NCBI GenBank assembly: GCA_003552125.1
Contig: PUON01000009.1
Span: 1 to 52,238, forward strand
Origin: Dehalococcoidia bacterium
GTDB taxonomy: Bacteria; Chloroflexota; Dehalococcoidia; GIF9; AB-539-J10
DNA length: 52,238 bases
Reading direction: 5' to 3'
Part shown: in pieces, positions 8,801-19,268 of the stretch
Position numbering within the stretch: position 1 is the first letter of the stretch
Layout: every line of letters starts with the position of its first letter
Program-made: the position numbers and the translations under genes
Notes under the pieces: model-generated
Seen by the model: only the letters and a program-made list of their open reading frames with translations
What the model was told of the DNA's origin: nothing
Databases searched by the model: none

Positions 8801-9277
8801 TCTGCCACCAGGGAGGGACGACCGTTCGTTGTTGCGCAACTCGAGGATACGTCCGGTGGCATCGAGGTTACCGTATGGCCGAAACTGCACCAGAACACGA
8901 AAGGTCTCTGGAGTGAGGGGGCGATGCTGCTCGTGAAGGGGCAGTTACGTGGCCGTGAAGGTCAGTATCAGGTAAGCTGCCAGCACGCCCAGCGCTATAT
9001 GCCGGGACAGAATTCTTCACGTCGACGCATCAGCACGCGCGAACTCACTCTTGTATTTGCGGAGACAGGAGACAATGATGGTGATGCCGAGGTCTTGAGT
9101 AGGGCAGTCGATGTAGTGAGAGCTTATCCGGGAGACGCTCTGGTGTCACTGGTCATAGACACTCTGGCCGGCGAAAGGATTGAGCTTGACCTGCCCGTGT
9201 TGAAGGTCTCCTTGTGTCCTGAATTGGAGCGTGATCTGTCCGGGGTGCTGGTCAACGCCTCATACCGTATCACCTGA
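5828..9277 (+). CDS. dnaE: DNA polymerase III subunit alpha
   Basis: 1149-aa DnaE-type replicative polymerase. In order: PHP domain (FVHLHVHTEYSLLDGMCRI, ITDHGSMYGAIDFY), palm/fingers with the catalytic acids in PDIDLDFQDDRRDDM and KMDFLGLSNLTIL, the GVIVYQEQVM and FNKAHSVSYALVAY blocks, helix-hairpin-helix region, and a C-terminal OB fold (EVVVAGMVAAVRQS, VKGQLRGREGQYQVSC). It synthesises both strands as the core of the replisome. The frame is open upstream for 55 codons, but homology starts at MASAFVHLHVHTEYS and an extended -10 lies 7 nt before that ATG, which fixes the start. No proofreading exonuclease domain is fused, as expected for DnaE. Confidence 0.97.
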   Translation: MASAFVHLHVHTEYSLLDGMCRIPQLITRAKELGMSAVAITDHGSMYGAIDFYSAARTAGVKPILGCEVYVAETHRAARDASNRNPYHLTLLARNSKGYHNLMQLVTKAHTEGFYYKPRVDRELLERFHDGLIALSGCASGELVRLILEGRTPEAEAAATWYRDLFGDYYIELQRHPIPELERANPELEALAQRLDIPVVAAFDVHYVDRNDAEAHDLLLCVQTNAVVQDEKRLRMAGDFFYLRSPEEAEALFSDLPEAIANSSRIAERCELELDFQQLHLPEVSLPEGRTAEEHLAALCWDGLHRRFPEPSADLMEGLTHELQVINRTQFADYFLVVWDIVSYAKQNGIYYGVRGSAAASLVLYCLYITDINPIDYGLVFERFLNIERSEMPDIDLDFQDDRRDDMLAYVNARYGTDHVAQIITFGTMGARGAIRDAGRALGMPYNRVDGVARLIPQELTITLDRAVVESAELHEMYEGDDDVRRLIDSARKIEGLVRHASTHAAGVVIARDPLVQYAPLQPLGKSGQQGLMTQYHMWNIAKLGLLKMDFLGLSNLTILAKTQELVASRHGVQIDFASLPLDDRKTFELLASGETRDIFQLESKGMRRYLQELRPSVFADISAMVALYRPGPMEQIDTFIRAKQGVVQVRYPHPALERILQETYGVIVYQEQVMFIARTLAGYSMGQADIFRKAMGKKIPEVMRQQEETFVAGAVSNGIDEQLAREVFRLIEPFAGYAFNKAHSVSYALVAYRGAYLKANYPVEYISSFMNTYLDNTDKICLAVDECRKMKIGILPPDINRSDAGCTIEDTGSGQAIRFGLGSVKNVGSGPIDAILSARRNGGEFTSIGEFCRRVGSRGINKKVMESLVRVGAFDCLSIRPALLAALDRMLAIVQAEQRSRDSGQTSLFDVMTEEPEGLDLNLGCDIPDVSARDKMAWERELTGVYFSPHPMEAIRDELESIVTAPCGLLGSEHLEHEVVVAGMVAAVRQSATREGRPFVVAQLEDTSGGIEVTVWPKLHQNTKGLWSEGAMLLVKGQLRGREGQYQVSCQHAQRYMPGQNSSRRRISTRELTLVFAETGDNDGDAEVLSRAVDVVRAYPGDALVSLVIDTLAGERIELDLPVLKVSLCPELERDLSGVLVNASYRIT

Positions 9278-9283
9278 CGCATC

Positions 9284-9790
9284 TTACTTCCGCGCCTCCA
9301 GCGCCAGCAGGCGTGATTTCAGTTCAAGTCCGCTTCCAAAGCCCCGCAGGCTGCCGTCCGAGCCGATGACCCGGTGACACGGGACGATTATCGGCACCGG
9401 ATTACAGTGAAGTGCCTGTCCGACTGCCCGGCAGGCGCGTGGCTGCCCCACCGCTGATGCGACCCATGCGTAGCTCCTCGTTTCTCCGTGATTGATCTGT
9501 CTCGTGGCTTCCCATACGCGGCTCTGGAAATCGCTCCAGCCACTTCTGTCTACCGGGTCGCAGAAGACTGTCGAGTGGCCGGACATGTATGCGGTGAGTC
9601 GGCCAGGCAGCGTGCCGAAGAACGAAGGATCCCGGTGCCGGAGATCACGGATTGCACTTCCGGTCTGTAGGGATAACCGCGCCAAAGCACCGCTCTCGTC
9701 TGGTGCAGGCAATATGATTCGTGTGATGCCGCGGTCGGAGCCCGCGACAAGCATCCAACCGAGAGACGTTGGAAATACGGCGTAATCCAT
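9284..9790 (-). CDS. ogt: Methylated-DNA--protein-cysteine methyltransferase
   Basis: 168-aa suicide repair protein that removes methyl groups from O6-methylguanine. The C-terminal DNA-binding/active-site domain is clear: FQSRVWEATRQINHGETRSY, RACRAVGQALHCNPVPIIVP, the active-site PCHRVIGSDGSLRGFG (acceptor Cys), and the closing LKSRLLALE. The N-terminal domain is shorter and less conserved. The ATG has AAGG about 10 nt upstream. It is convergent with dnaE (6 bp gap), so no room for a separate terminator is left between them. Confidence 0.94.
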   Translation of the reverse strand: MDYAVFPTSLGWMLVAGSDRGITRIILPAPDESGALARLSLQTGSAIRDLRHRDPSFFGTLPGRLTAYMSGHSTVFCDPVDRSGWSDFQSRVWEATRQINHGETRSYAWVASAVGQPRACRAVGQALHCNPVPIIVPCHRVIGSDGSLRGFGSGLELKSRLLALEARK

Positions 9791-9802
9791 GACACCGTGA
9801 CC

Positions 9803-10354
9803 TTATATTGATGGTTCTATGAGTCCGTAATTGCCGTCCTTTCTACGATAGAGAACGTTTGCCTGCTCGCTTTCCGCGTTGACGAACAAAAAGAAGTCAT
9901 GTCCCAGTAGCTCCATCTGCTCCGCAGCCTCATCAATGGGCATGGGTTTCACGTGGAACTGTTTGGTCTTGACGATTCGGGGAGTATTGTCAGTCTCCTG
10001 TGATTCAACACTTGAGAGGGCTGGCTCCATCTTGCGGAGCGTCTCTGCGCCCTTATCGACGCGTCTGCCCTTGTACCTTAGAATCCGATTCGTGAGAGCA
10101 TCAGTCACGCGGTCGATTGCTGTCCGCACATCTTCCGCGCGTTCCTGTGCCCTGATCGTAACCGAGTTGGCCACGAGGGTTACCTGGACTACGAAGCGCT
10201 GATCCGCTTGTTTGGTCCCTTCTTCCGAAATCTCTACCGTACCGCTGTCGATATCCGAGAGATAGCGGTTCATCTTGCCTATTCGTTGAGTTGCGTATTC
10301 CTCCATTGTGGGAGATAACGACAAGTCGTTCTTAGGCTGTATTCGCAAATCCAT
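9803..10354 (-). CDS. hpf: Ribosome hibernation promoting factor, long form
   Basis: 183 aa from the ATG at 10354, which has GGGAGG 5 nt upstream; the open frame continues 54 codons upstream without homology. N-terminal S30AE/RaiA domain: LSLSPTMEEYATQRIGKMNR, VTLVANSVTIRAQERAEDVRT and RVTDALTNRILRYKGR. After a linker comes the dimerisation domain of long HPFs: RIVKTKQFHVKPMPIDEAAE, MELLGHDFFLFVNAESEQAN and VLYRRKDGNYGLIEP. It pairs idle 70S ribosomes into 100S dimers in slow growth. It follows comF by 14 bp on the same strand. Confidence 0.93.
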   Translation of the reverse strand: MDLRIQPKNDLSLSPTMEEYATQRIGKMNRYLSDIDSGTVEISEEGTKQADQRFVVQVTLVANSVTIRAQERAEDVRTAIDRVTDALTNRILRYKGRRVDKGAETLRKMEPALSSVESQETDNTPRIVKTKQFHVKPMPIDEAAEQMELLGHDFFLFVNAESEQANVLYRRKDGNYGLIEPSI

Positions 10355-10368
10355 CTGAACCTCCCTGA

Positions 10369-11112
10369 CTACACTTCTCGTGCAACTGTAAGCGCGACGA
10401 CTCGAGTCGCACCTGCCTCCCTGATCGCACTGGCACATGCGTCCAGCGTGGCTCCCGTTGTGCATACGTCGTCGATCAGCATGACTGTGGAGCCCAGCAG
10501 CGGACTGTCCGCCCACCGGAACGCCCCCCGTACGTTTCGACGTCGTTCCTCAACATTCTTCGTCCGTACCTGGCTGGTGCTGGTTCCTGCTCTCCGTAGA
10601 GAACGTGGCAACACCCTCATGTTATGAAGCTTACCAACTTCGCGCGCCAGGATCGCGGCCTGATTGTACCCACGAAGCCTTTCGTGCGACGGGTGCAGGG
10701 GTACCGGTACCATAACATCAGCCGTCATGCCGGCCTCAGTCATGCAGGTAGCGATGTAGCTGGCCAGCGTAGGCGCAATCGCTCGAAGATTGTGGTACTT
10801 GAGCTCGTGAACTGCGCGACGTGCGGTGCCTTCGAATCGGAAGACTGAACGAATCGCCTCAATGGAACCTGGATGTACTGCACACGACGCGCAGAGGATG
10901 CCACTGATCTGTGGTTGTCCACATCTGGGGCACAGAGGACCCACGAGAAACGGCAGGTCAGCCTCACAACATGAACACATATAGCTGCCAATTCTTCCAC
11001 ATCCCACGCAGGCGCGGGGGAAGAAGCAGTCCAACGCCAGATCAACTACGTCCCTGACGCGAATCACGACCGCGAAAGTCCGCGCCCTAGTGGCTGCGGG
11101 CGCGGAGTTCAC
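10369..11112 (-). CDS. comF: ComF family phosphoribosyltransferase-like protein
   Basis: 247 aa. The N-terminus has paired cysteines typical of the ComF double zinc ribbon (CFFPRACVGCGRIGSYMCSC, CPRCGQ, CASC), followed by YNQAAILAREVGKL and a type I PRTase PRPP loop (VMLIDDVCTTGATLDACASA). Homologues are needed for DNA uptake and transformation in several bacteria, and related proteins occur in non-competent ones; no other competence gene is in the window. The start overlaps the upstream zinc-ribbon gene by 26 nt; a GTG about 15 codons downstream is an alternative. Confidence 0.88.
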   Translation of the reverse strand: MNSAPAATRARTFAVVIRVRDVVDLALDCFFPRACVGCGRIGSYMCSCCEADLPFLVGPLCPRCGQPQISGILCASCAVHPGSIEAIRSVFRFEGTARRAVHELKYHNLRAIAPTLASYIATCMTEAGMTADVMVPVPLHPSHERLRGYNQAAILAREVGKLHNMRVLPRSLRRAGTSTSQVRTKNVEERRRNVRGAFRWADSPLLGSTVMLIDDVCTTGATLDACASAIREAGATRVVALTVAREV

Positions 11113-11296
11113 CGCTCAGAATAGGCTCGTTAAGGTATATCTCTCCGTTCCTGATCTTCAGGTTGAACCCGCAGTCAGGACTCGTACACACCCATGCCTT
11201 GTAGCGAATCGTAGCACCTTGGCTTCCAAAATCAGACAGGGGAACCAGGTCACCCTTGTCGCACTGCAGACATTTTGGAAAAGGAGTGTTCTCCAA
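11087..11296 (-). CDS. Small zinc-ribbon protein
   Basis: 69 aa. I start it at TTG 11296 because GGGAGGTGG ends 6 nt before it; the frame is open further upstream to 11368 without a ribosome-binding site. Two cysteine pairs, CLQC near residue 9 and CTSPDC near residue 37, frame a beta-rich core (GDLVPLSDFGSQGATIRYKAW), as in single zinc ribbons. The tail NGEIYLNEPILSGELRARSH overlaps comF. No function is known to me; it may bind nucleic acid or protein. Confidence 0.7.
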   Translation of the reverse strand: MENTPFPKCLQCDKGDLVPLSDFGSQGATIRYKAWVCTSPDCGFNLKIRNGEIYLNEPILSGELRARSH

Positions 11297-11371
11297 GGTA
11301 ATCCACCTCCCAAACCGATACTGCGCACAGTATATATCAGCCCCTTCCTGCCCGCAAACCAAAGGCAAAGC

Positions 11372-11977
11372 TCAGCCTGCTCGCAAAGACCGGGTCAATG
11401 GCAGATGGGCTATGCGGGTGTATACTGCGCCCCCTGGTCTCAGTTCGCTTCGCATCAGGCTTACCGCATCCGCGGCGAATGCGATGCGCGTCACCGCTGC
11501 GCACTCGCGTATGGCATTCCCTAGAGCGCTGCGTGTGTCATTCGAAGCTTCCTGTCGTACTCGAGCAAGGGTAAGGTGTGGCGTGAACGGCCGTGTCTCC
11601 AGCGCGAAGCCTAACTCGCCCAGGTTTTCGTCGATGCGGTTCGCCAGTGACGCGAGGGGTGAGGTGTCACCTGATAAGCCGACCCACGCGACACGGGGGG
11701 ATCGCAGCGAGGGGAATCCTCCCAGCGTGTGAGCTTCCAGTTGCATCGGCGGCGTGGCTTCGCAGACGTGCATAAGACGCCTCCGCACCTCATCGGTTTG
11801 TTCCATTCGCACCCGACCGAGGAACTTGAGCGTGAGGTGGATGTTCGCCGAGGGGACCCACTTGATATCAGCGCTTGCGATGGAGCCCCTTAAATGCTCG
11901 ATGGTGGATTCAAGTGTGTTCCTGACATCTTCAGGAAGCTCTATAGCGACAAATGCGCGGATGGTGTGGTCAGTCAC
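11372..11977 (-). CDS. thpR: RNA 2',3'-cyclic phosphodiesterase (LigT/ThpR family)
   Basis: Two-histidine (2H) phosphoesterase of about 201 aa. Both catalytic HxTx motifs are present: NIHLTLKFLG near residue 47 and FTPHLTLARV near 133, with RAFVAIELPEDVRNTLE at the N-terminus. It opens 2',3'-cyclic phosphates on RNA ends. The start is taken at GTG 11977, which has GGAGG 7 nt upstream and overlaps the end of the amidohydrolase gene by 8 nt; the frame extends 7 codons further upstream. Confidence 0.9.
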   Translation of the reverse strand: MTDHTIRAFVAIELPEDVRNTLESTIEHLRGSIASADIKWVPSANIHLTLKFLGRVRMEQTDEVRRRLMHVCEATPPMQLEAHTLGGFPSLRSPRVAWVGLSGDTSPLASLANRIDENLGELGFALETRPFTPHLTLARVRQEASNDTRSALGNAIRECAAVTRIAFAADAVSLMRSELRPGGAVYTRIAHLPLTRSLRAG

Positions 11978-12830
11978 GCCGGGTCCTCCCTCGCACATCT
12001 AGCACGGACACGGCGTTTCGCCACAGCACGGCCTGTTGTGCATCATGGCCCAGGTGTGCCTCCTCCACTTTCTCGAGCGCCAGCCGTTGTCTGATGAGTG
12101 GATAGTCTGAACCAAAGAGGATGCGATCGGTTCCGACAAGGTGAGACACAATCTCGAACACCCCTAGACGATAGAGGTAGTGTGTTGCCGCAGTGTCGAA
12201 ATAGACGTTCGGCATAGCCGCCGCGACCTCCGGCATGAGCGCGTAGAATGGCAACCCCCCTCCCCAGTGCGCACACACGAGAGTCAGTTCGGGAAACGCA
12301 CATGCGAATGCGTAAGGTTGCTCCGGCGTGATCGTTCCCTTACCCGGATAGACGTGTCCCACCGGTTCGGACACGTGGGTAAGCAGAATCAGTTGGTGAT
12401 GGGCCGCAGCAGCCGCGAGAGGCTCCAGCAGCACGGTGTCGGCGAGGGAGTACCCCTGTAAGTCGGGGCGCAGTTCACCAATGCCCACGGCCCCACCTGC
12501 AGCGCATCTCTCCAGTTCACGTAGTGCCAGTTCCGGCAAGGCCGGCTGAAGCATGCAGAATGGGACGATACGGTCCGGCCATTTCGCTGCTGACTCCAGA
12601 ATGTAGTCGTTCGTACGCACGCACAGATCGTGGCTCCGCCATCCAATATTGAGGATGACTGACCGCGCAATCCCGGCTCTGTCCATGCTCACGATCAGGT
12701 CGTCAGCGGTGGTGATCTTCGCGGCTTTCTCTCCGTAGAGCCTTCCAAAGCAGGGATCCTCGTGTGCGAGGGTTTCCCGCTCGTTGATTGCCCACGAGGG
12801 CATAACATGGGTATGGAAGTCGACTATCAT
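11970..12830 (-). CDS. Amidohydrolase family 2 (PF04909) metal-dependent hydrolase
   Basis: 286 aa TIM-barrel hydrolase. Metal-site motifs: N-terminal MIVDFHTHVMP, LTHVSEPVGHVYPG (barrel His), VCAHWGGGLPFY, and the C-terminal ILFGSDYPLI with the catalytic Asp. The family covers decarboxylases (ACMS- and gamma-resorcylate-type) and hydrolases, and substrate cannot be read from this sequence. ATG 12830 is chosen because MIVDFHTH is the usual N-terminus; 5 more codons are open upstream to 12845. It overlaps thpR at its 3' end. Confidence 0.85.
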   Translation of the reverse strand: MIVDFHTHVMPSWAINERETLAHEDPCFGRLYGEKAAKITTADDLIVSMDRAGIARSVILNIGWRSHDLCVRTNDYILESAAKWPDRIVPFCMLQPALPELALRELERCAAGGAVGIGELRPDLQGYSLADTVLLEPLAAAAAHHQLILLTHVSEPVGHVYPGKGTITPEQPYAFACAFPELTLVCAHWGGGLPFYALMPEVAAAMPNVYFDTAATHYLYRLGVFEIVSHLVGTDRILFGSDYPLIRQRLALEKVEEAHLGHDAQQAVLWRNAVSVLDVRGRTRRD

Positions 12831-12857
12831 ATGCGCAATCGCCACCCGGGTTCTGTG

Positions 12858-13343
12858 TCAGCCAGTGTGCAACCTGTCTCTGAGCACCTTCAGATTCAGT
12901 ACGTCTTCTGCATTGTACTGCAGCAGTCTCTTCAGGGCCGCATTGTCCTGATTACGCACGTAACGCCACCAGAGTGCCACTGCTTCCCGTCCGGATATGT
13001 CCAGTATTTCTCGCTTGATGCCGAGACATCGTTCAACCGCCTTGAGCCCGCCGTAAAGTCCGCGGTTCCAGCACGTGTACATGAGATCCTCATGCCTTGT
13101 TGAGACATCGAGTTCTATATTGAGCTGTGAGCGGAGGAAAACCAGGTCGAACCTGGCTCCATTGTAAGTGTAAAGGCACCGCACTCCTCTCAGCAGCTCT
13201 GTTACATCCAGGCGGGTAATCTGCGAACCCACCAATTGGCGAACGGTTGGCGTATTGCCTTCGTCACGGTATATGCCTACAACGGTAATAGCGTCCAATG
13301 ATGGGCTCAGGCCAGTGGTCTCAATGTCCAGATAGGCGTTCAT
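12858..13343 (-). CDS. RNase H-like (YprB-type) exonuclease domain protein
   Basis: 161 aa starting MNAYLDIETTGLSPSLDAIT. Exonuclease acids are visible in DIETTG, in YNGARFDLVFLRSQL and near the C-terminus in YNAEDVLNLKVL, matching the RNase_H_2 family (PF13482) seen in YprB. It probably trims RNA or DNA with two metal ions; substrate unknown. The frame is open 138 codons further upstream. The first 56 of these, back to ATG 13511, contain CGH and CRYC, which could be a zinc finger belonging to this protein, but no start in that stretch has a ribosome-binding site, so I keep the short form. Confidence 0.75.
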   Translation of the reverse strand: MNAYLDIETTGLSPSLDAITVVGIYRDEGNTPTVRQLVGSQITRLDVTELLRGVRCLYTYNGARFDLVFLRSQLNIELDVSTRHEDLMYTCWNRGLYGGLKAVERCLGIKREILDISGREAVALWWRYVRNQDNAALKRLLQYNAEDVLNLKVLRDRLHTG

Positions 13344-13590
13344 TTCGGTATCCGCCGCAGGTGCTGCCGAGCCATCCTCAGGGATTACTGCTGTGAGGCA
13401 GTATCGACACCTGGAGACAAAGTACAAGGCTACGGCATGCCCATGCAAAGGATACCATGAGCTTTGATTGTGTCCACAGCGCCAACGGGCAGCGCAATTC
13501 TGTCTGAACATGAACGGGTATGCTATTGCCACACAGTGCAGGCTGCCCAGGTTTGTAGGATGCGAATCAACCACCCGTGATGTCATAGTC
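13344..13590. other. 247-bp stretch with no confirmed gene
   Basis: It lies between the RNase H-like gene (minus) and the NUDIX pseudogene (plus). On the minus strand it stays in frame with the nuclease and would encode a Cys/His-rich extension (MFRQNCAARWRCGH, later SRCRYC). On the plus strand only short frames occur. I see no promoter, terminator or RNA I can name. Confidence 0.4.
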
Positions 13591-16168
<2,578 letters not shown>

Positions 16169-16193
16169 CTACCGTGATGTGGCACTGTGCTTC

Positions 16194-16202
16194 TGGTAGA
16201 AT
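16194..16202 (+). promoter_or_regulatory. Extended -10 promoter for the phzF-like gene
   Basis: TGG-TAGAAT with TAGAAT at 16197-16202, 11 nt before ATG 16214. The predicted 5' leader is only about 5 nt (GGAG), too short for a normal ribosome-binding site. It may also serve tgt and the transporter downstream. Confidence 0.5.
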
Positions 16203-16213
16203 CGAATACGGAG

Positions 16214-17151
16214 ATGGAACGGCGCTTCTATCTGTTGGACGTCTTCGCTGAGGGGCCATACTCCGGCAATCAGCTTGCAGTCTTTCGTAATGCATCTTCC
16301 CTGATGGAAGACGACATGCTTCGACTCGCGCGGGAGGTCCACTTCTCGGAAACTGCGTTCATCCTGTCCGATGTGCCGCGCGAGGGAGGATACGATGTAA
16401 GGGTGTTCACGCCAGTTCACGAAATCCCGTTCTCCGGACACGCGGTTCTTGGAGCTGCGTGGGTACTGCAGCGCGAGCTTCTGGATGAGTCGCCGGGCTT
16501 CATGAGAGTGAATCTCGGCGTAGGAACTGTGTATATCAGCTTCGACTATCACCACGGTGACCTCGATGCCATATGGATGGCTCACAGATCTGCTGAGTAC
16601 GGACCGTTGATCGACGTTGAGTCAGCAGCGCTTGCGGTCGGGCTGGAGGCTTCGGAAGTGGATAGTCGCTGGCCCATTCAGGAGGTCTCTACCGGGCTGC
16701 CATTCATCATGATTCCCGTGCCCTCGATGGATATCATCCAGCGTGCACGGATCGAGCCTGGTGCCTATGACTGCCTCTCAGCTGCCAGCACTGCGAAAGC
16801 GATTCTCCTCTTTACCCCTGAGACGTACAATCCCGAGAACGACTTCAACATCCGTATGTTTGCCCCAGAGTATGGTGTACGGGAGGACCCTGCCAGTGGT
16901 GCGGGAGCCTGCAGTCTGGCTGCGTACGTCATCAAACATGTCCGCCCCCTGACGCTTGCGACCTTGACCTGCGTATTGAACAGGGTTACGAGATCAGAAG
17001 GCCGTCACTGCTGTTTGCTCGCGTCAGGCGCGAGAAGGACGAGAGACATGTACTGGTGGGTGGGCGAGTGGTGATGGTAGCGCAGGGGCACTTTCATAAC
17101 GTTTACCCTGATCCTCGGGGCTGCGAGGTGTTCAGACTGCCGGCAGTCTGA
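16214..17151 (+). pseudogene. PhzF-family epimerase/isomerase, frameshifted near the C-terminus
   Basis: The first frame from ATG 16214 gives a good PhzF protein: FYLLDVFAEGPYSGNQLAVF, the catalytic Glu in HFSETAFIL, FTPVHEIPFSGHAVLGAAWV and FAPEYGVREDPASGAGACSL. After VIKHVRP it turns into non-homologous sequence ending at 17074. Moving one frame at the C5 run (16945-16949) restores the family ending: DLDLRIEQGYEIRRPSLLFA, then HVLVGGRVVMVAQG, with a TGA at 17149-17151. Adding one C mends the gene (312 codons). It could be a recent mutation, an assembly error in a homopolymer, or rarely programmed slippage. PhzF proteins isomerise or epimerise small metabolites; this one's substrate is unknown. 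Confidence 0.8.
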
Positions 17152-17157
17152 CCGTAT

Positions 17158-18357
17158 TTGGGCGGATGGTATACTTGCTGCGGGGGTATCCTCGAGATCG
17201 GAACTAACTGCCTTGAGATCCAACACCGCTGCCCGGCGTCCGAGGCGAGGGCAGGACTGCTGGAAACAGTCCGTGGAATCATCAGGACTCCAGTATTCAT
17301 GCCGGTTGGCAGCCAGGCGACTGTGAAGTCCCTAACCCCCGATGACCTCTATGGGATCGGGTTCCAGATGCTTCTGGCCAACGCGTACCATCTCTATCTC
17401 CGACCGGGAATCGACGTGATTCATGAGTCAGGTGGCTTGCACCGGTTCATGGCCTGGGATGGCTCCCTCCTCACTGATAGTGGTGGCTTTCAGGTGTTCA
17501 GCCTCGCGGCATTGAGGAGCATTGATAATGACGGTGTCATGTTTCGCTCCCACATCGATGGGAGTGAACACCGCCTCACTCCTGAGAGATCGATTGAGAT
17601 CCAGGAGACACTTGGCGCAGACATAATCATGGTGCTGGACGATGTGCCTGCGGGAGGATCAGACAGTGTCCGTGTACGCCAGTCACTTGACCGCACCCAT
17701 CGCTGGGCGGAGCGCTGTCTGCGCGCGAAGCAGCGACGCGACCAGTCGCTGTTCGCCATCGTACAGGGAGGTGGTGACGTCGGGCTGCGCAAGCGATCGG
17801 CTGCGACGCTCGCATCGCTGGGATTCCCGGGATATGCCATTGGTGGCCTCAGCGTCGGTGAACCTAAGGAGGTCATGTACCGTGTGCTCGAGGCAACTGT
17901 GCCACTACTGCCATCAGACAAGCCACGTTACCTCATGGGCGTTGGTGCCCCCGAGGATATCGTTGAGGCCGTGTGGTACGGGGTCGACATGTTCGATTGT
18001 GTCCTGCCGACACGGGTTGCACGTAACGGCGCACTGTATACCAGGGACGGCAGGCGGAGCGTGAGGCATGCTTCGTTCAAGTCATCGTGGGAGCCAGTGG
18101 ATCCGGACTGCACCTGCTACACCTGTCGCACGTTCTCGGTGGCATACCTGCACCACCTTTTCAAATGCGAAGAGCTGCTTGCCTATCGATTGGCGACAAT
18201 CCACAACCTCAGCTTCTTTCACCGATTGTTGCTGGAGATCCGCGCGGCGATAGAGGAGCAGAGGTTCACCTCTTTTCGAGATGAGTTCCATCAGCGTTAT
18301 CGTCGCACGAATGAAAAAGTGCGCCTTGAACAGAGACGCACGCGTTGCGAAATGTGA
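17158..18357 (+). CDS. tgt: tRNA-guanine transglycosylase
   Basis: TIM-barrel enzyme that swaps guanine-34 for queuine/preQ1 in GUN-anticodon tRNAs. Motifs: RTPVFMPVGSQATVKSLTPD, LLANAYHLYLRPG, the catalytic DSGGFQVFSLA, QGGGDVGLR, YAIGGLSVGEP, the nucleophile loop MFDCVLPTRVARNGALYT, and zinc ligands CTCYTC with a later His. The start is unclear: homology begins near LEIQHRCPASEARAG, but the only in-frame start codon upstream is TTG 17158, giving 399 aa with about 20 extra residues. That TTG lies 6 bp after the mended phzF stop, so coupling is possible. An extended -10-like TGG-TATACT sits at 17167-17175, inside the putative extra N-terminus. The queuosine transporter gene follows. Confidence 0.93.
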   Translation: MGGWYTCCGGILEIGTNCLEIQHRCPASEARAGLLETVRGIIRTPVFMPVGSQATVKSLTPDDLYGIGFQMLLANAYHLYLRPGIDVIHESGGLHRFMAWDGSLLTDSGGFQVFSLAALRSIDNDGVMFRSHIDGSEHRLTPERSIEIQETLGADIIMVLDDVPAGGSDSVRVRQSLDRTHRWAERCLRAKQRRDQSLFAIVQGGGDVGLRKRSAATLASLGFPGYAIGGLSVGEPKEVMYRVLEATVPLLPSDKPRYLMGVGAPEDIVEAVWYGVDMFDCVLPTRVARNGALYTRDGRRSVRHASFKSSWEPVDPDCTCYTCRTFSVAYLHHLFKCEELLAYRLATIHNLSFFHRLLLEIRAAIEEQRFTSFRDEFHQRYRRTNEKVRLEQRRTRCEM

Positions 18358-18399
18358 CCCCCGGGATTGCGGTGCAATACCTGATATCCGGATGCTCAT

Positions 18400-19125
18400 A
18401 TGTGGGACGTGCTACTTAGCTTCAATAATCTCTTATGGCTCGTGTTCGCACTGGTGACCTTGAGCCTGTCAGTTGCGCTATTTCGTGTTTTCGGTCGAAT
18501 AGGGCTTTACGGTCTGGTAGTGGCCGCAGTGATTGTGGCAAACATACAGGTGACCAAGACCGTTCTGCTGTTCGGGCTTACCGCGACCCTCGGGAATGTG
18601 CTCTACGGTACTGTGTTTCTCTCCACCGATGTGCTGAGCGAGTTATACGGCAAGAAAGAGGCTCGTCGCTGTGTCTGGGTGGGCTTCGCCGCTATGGCGC
18701 TCTCGGTGGTGTGGATGCAATTCGCGCTATGGTTTGTGCCCGGCCCTGAAGACTTTGCTCATGATGCTCTGGCCACCATTTTTGGCATCATGCCTCGAAT
18801 TGCCGCGGGGAGTCTGGTTGCGTATCTCGTGTCACAACACCATGACATTGCGGCGTTTCATTTCCTGCGGCGACGAACCGGTGCACGTTACCTGTGGATT
18901 CGCAACTGCGTGTCCACGATGGTATCTCAGGCGATAGACTCGGTGCTGTTCTGCTTCATCGCTTTGTGGGGGGTGTTCGATGCAAGTACCTGGCTGCAGA
19001 TACTGGGTACCACCTACGTGCTTAAATGGCTCCTAGCGTTCCTTGATACGCCATTCATGTACCTCGCTGTGAAGATTGGGTACAGGAGTCCGCTGGTGCA
19101 GGGAGGCGATGATGTGGCAATGTAG
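18400..19125 (+). CDS. yhhQ: YhhQ/QPTR-type queuosine precursor transporter
   Basis: 241-aa membrane protein with about six hydrophobic helices. It has the family blocks VIVANIQVTKTVLLFGL, LSTDVLSELYGKKEARRCVW (the DxLsE.YGkk.A signature), RNCVSTMVSQAIDSVLFCFI and TTYVLKWLLAFLDTPFMYL. The family takes up queuine, preQ0 or preQ1. It lies 42 bp after tgt on the same strand, and no preQ1 synthesis gene is in the window, so the pair suggests salvage of a queuosine precursor from outside. Confidence 0.92.
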   Translation: MWDVLLSFNNLLWLVFALVTLSLSVALFRVFGRIGLYGLVVAAVIVANIQVTKTVLLFGLTATLGNVLYGTVFLSTDVLSELYGKKEARRCVWVGFAAMALSVVWMQFALWFVPGPEDFAHDALATIFGIMPRIAAGSLVAYLVSQHHDIAAFHFLRRRTGARYLWIRNCVSTMVSQAIDSVLFCFIALWGVFDASTWLQILGTTYVLKWLLAFLDTPFMYLAVKIGYRSPLVQGGDDVAM

Positions 19126-19182
19126 CCTGGGGTTTGTCTCAGTCTCCTGGTCGAACAGAACACTATGCTGTACTCAAGTAGA

Positions 19183-19211
19183 TTGCGCGATAGGATATCG
19201 CGGGCTATAGT
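19183..19211 (+). promoter_or_regulatory. Promoter for the NAD(P)HX repair gene
   Basis: TTGCGC (19183-19188), 17-bp spacer, TATAGT (19206-19211). The predicted start is near 19218, leaving a leader of about 50 nt before ATG 19269, which has its own GGAGG. The -35 is only a partial match. Confidence 0.4.
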
Positions 19212-19268
19212 GGCGGCAACAGACTGCACGGAGCGGTGTAACTCGACGTGAGTACGGAGGTTGTGGGA

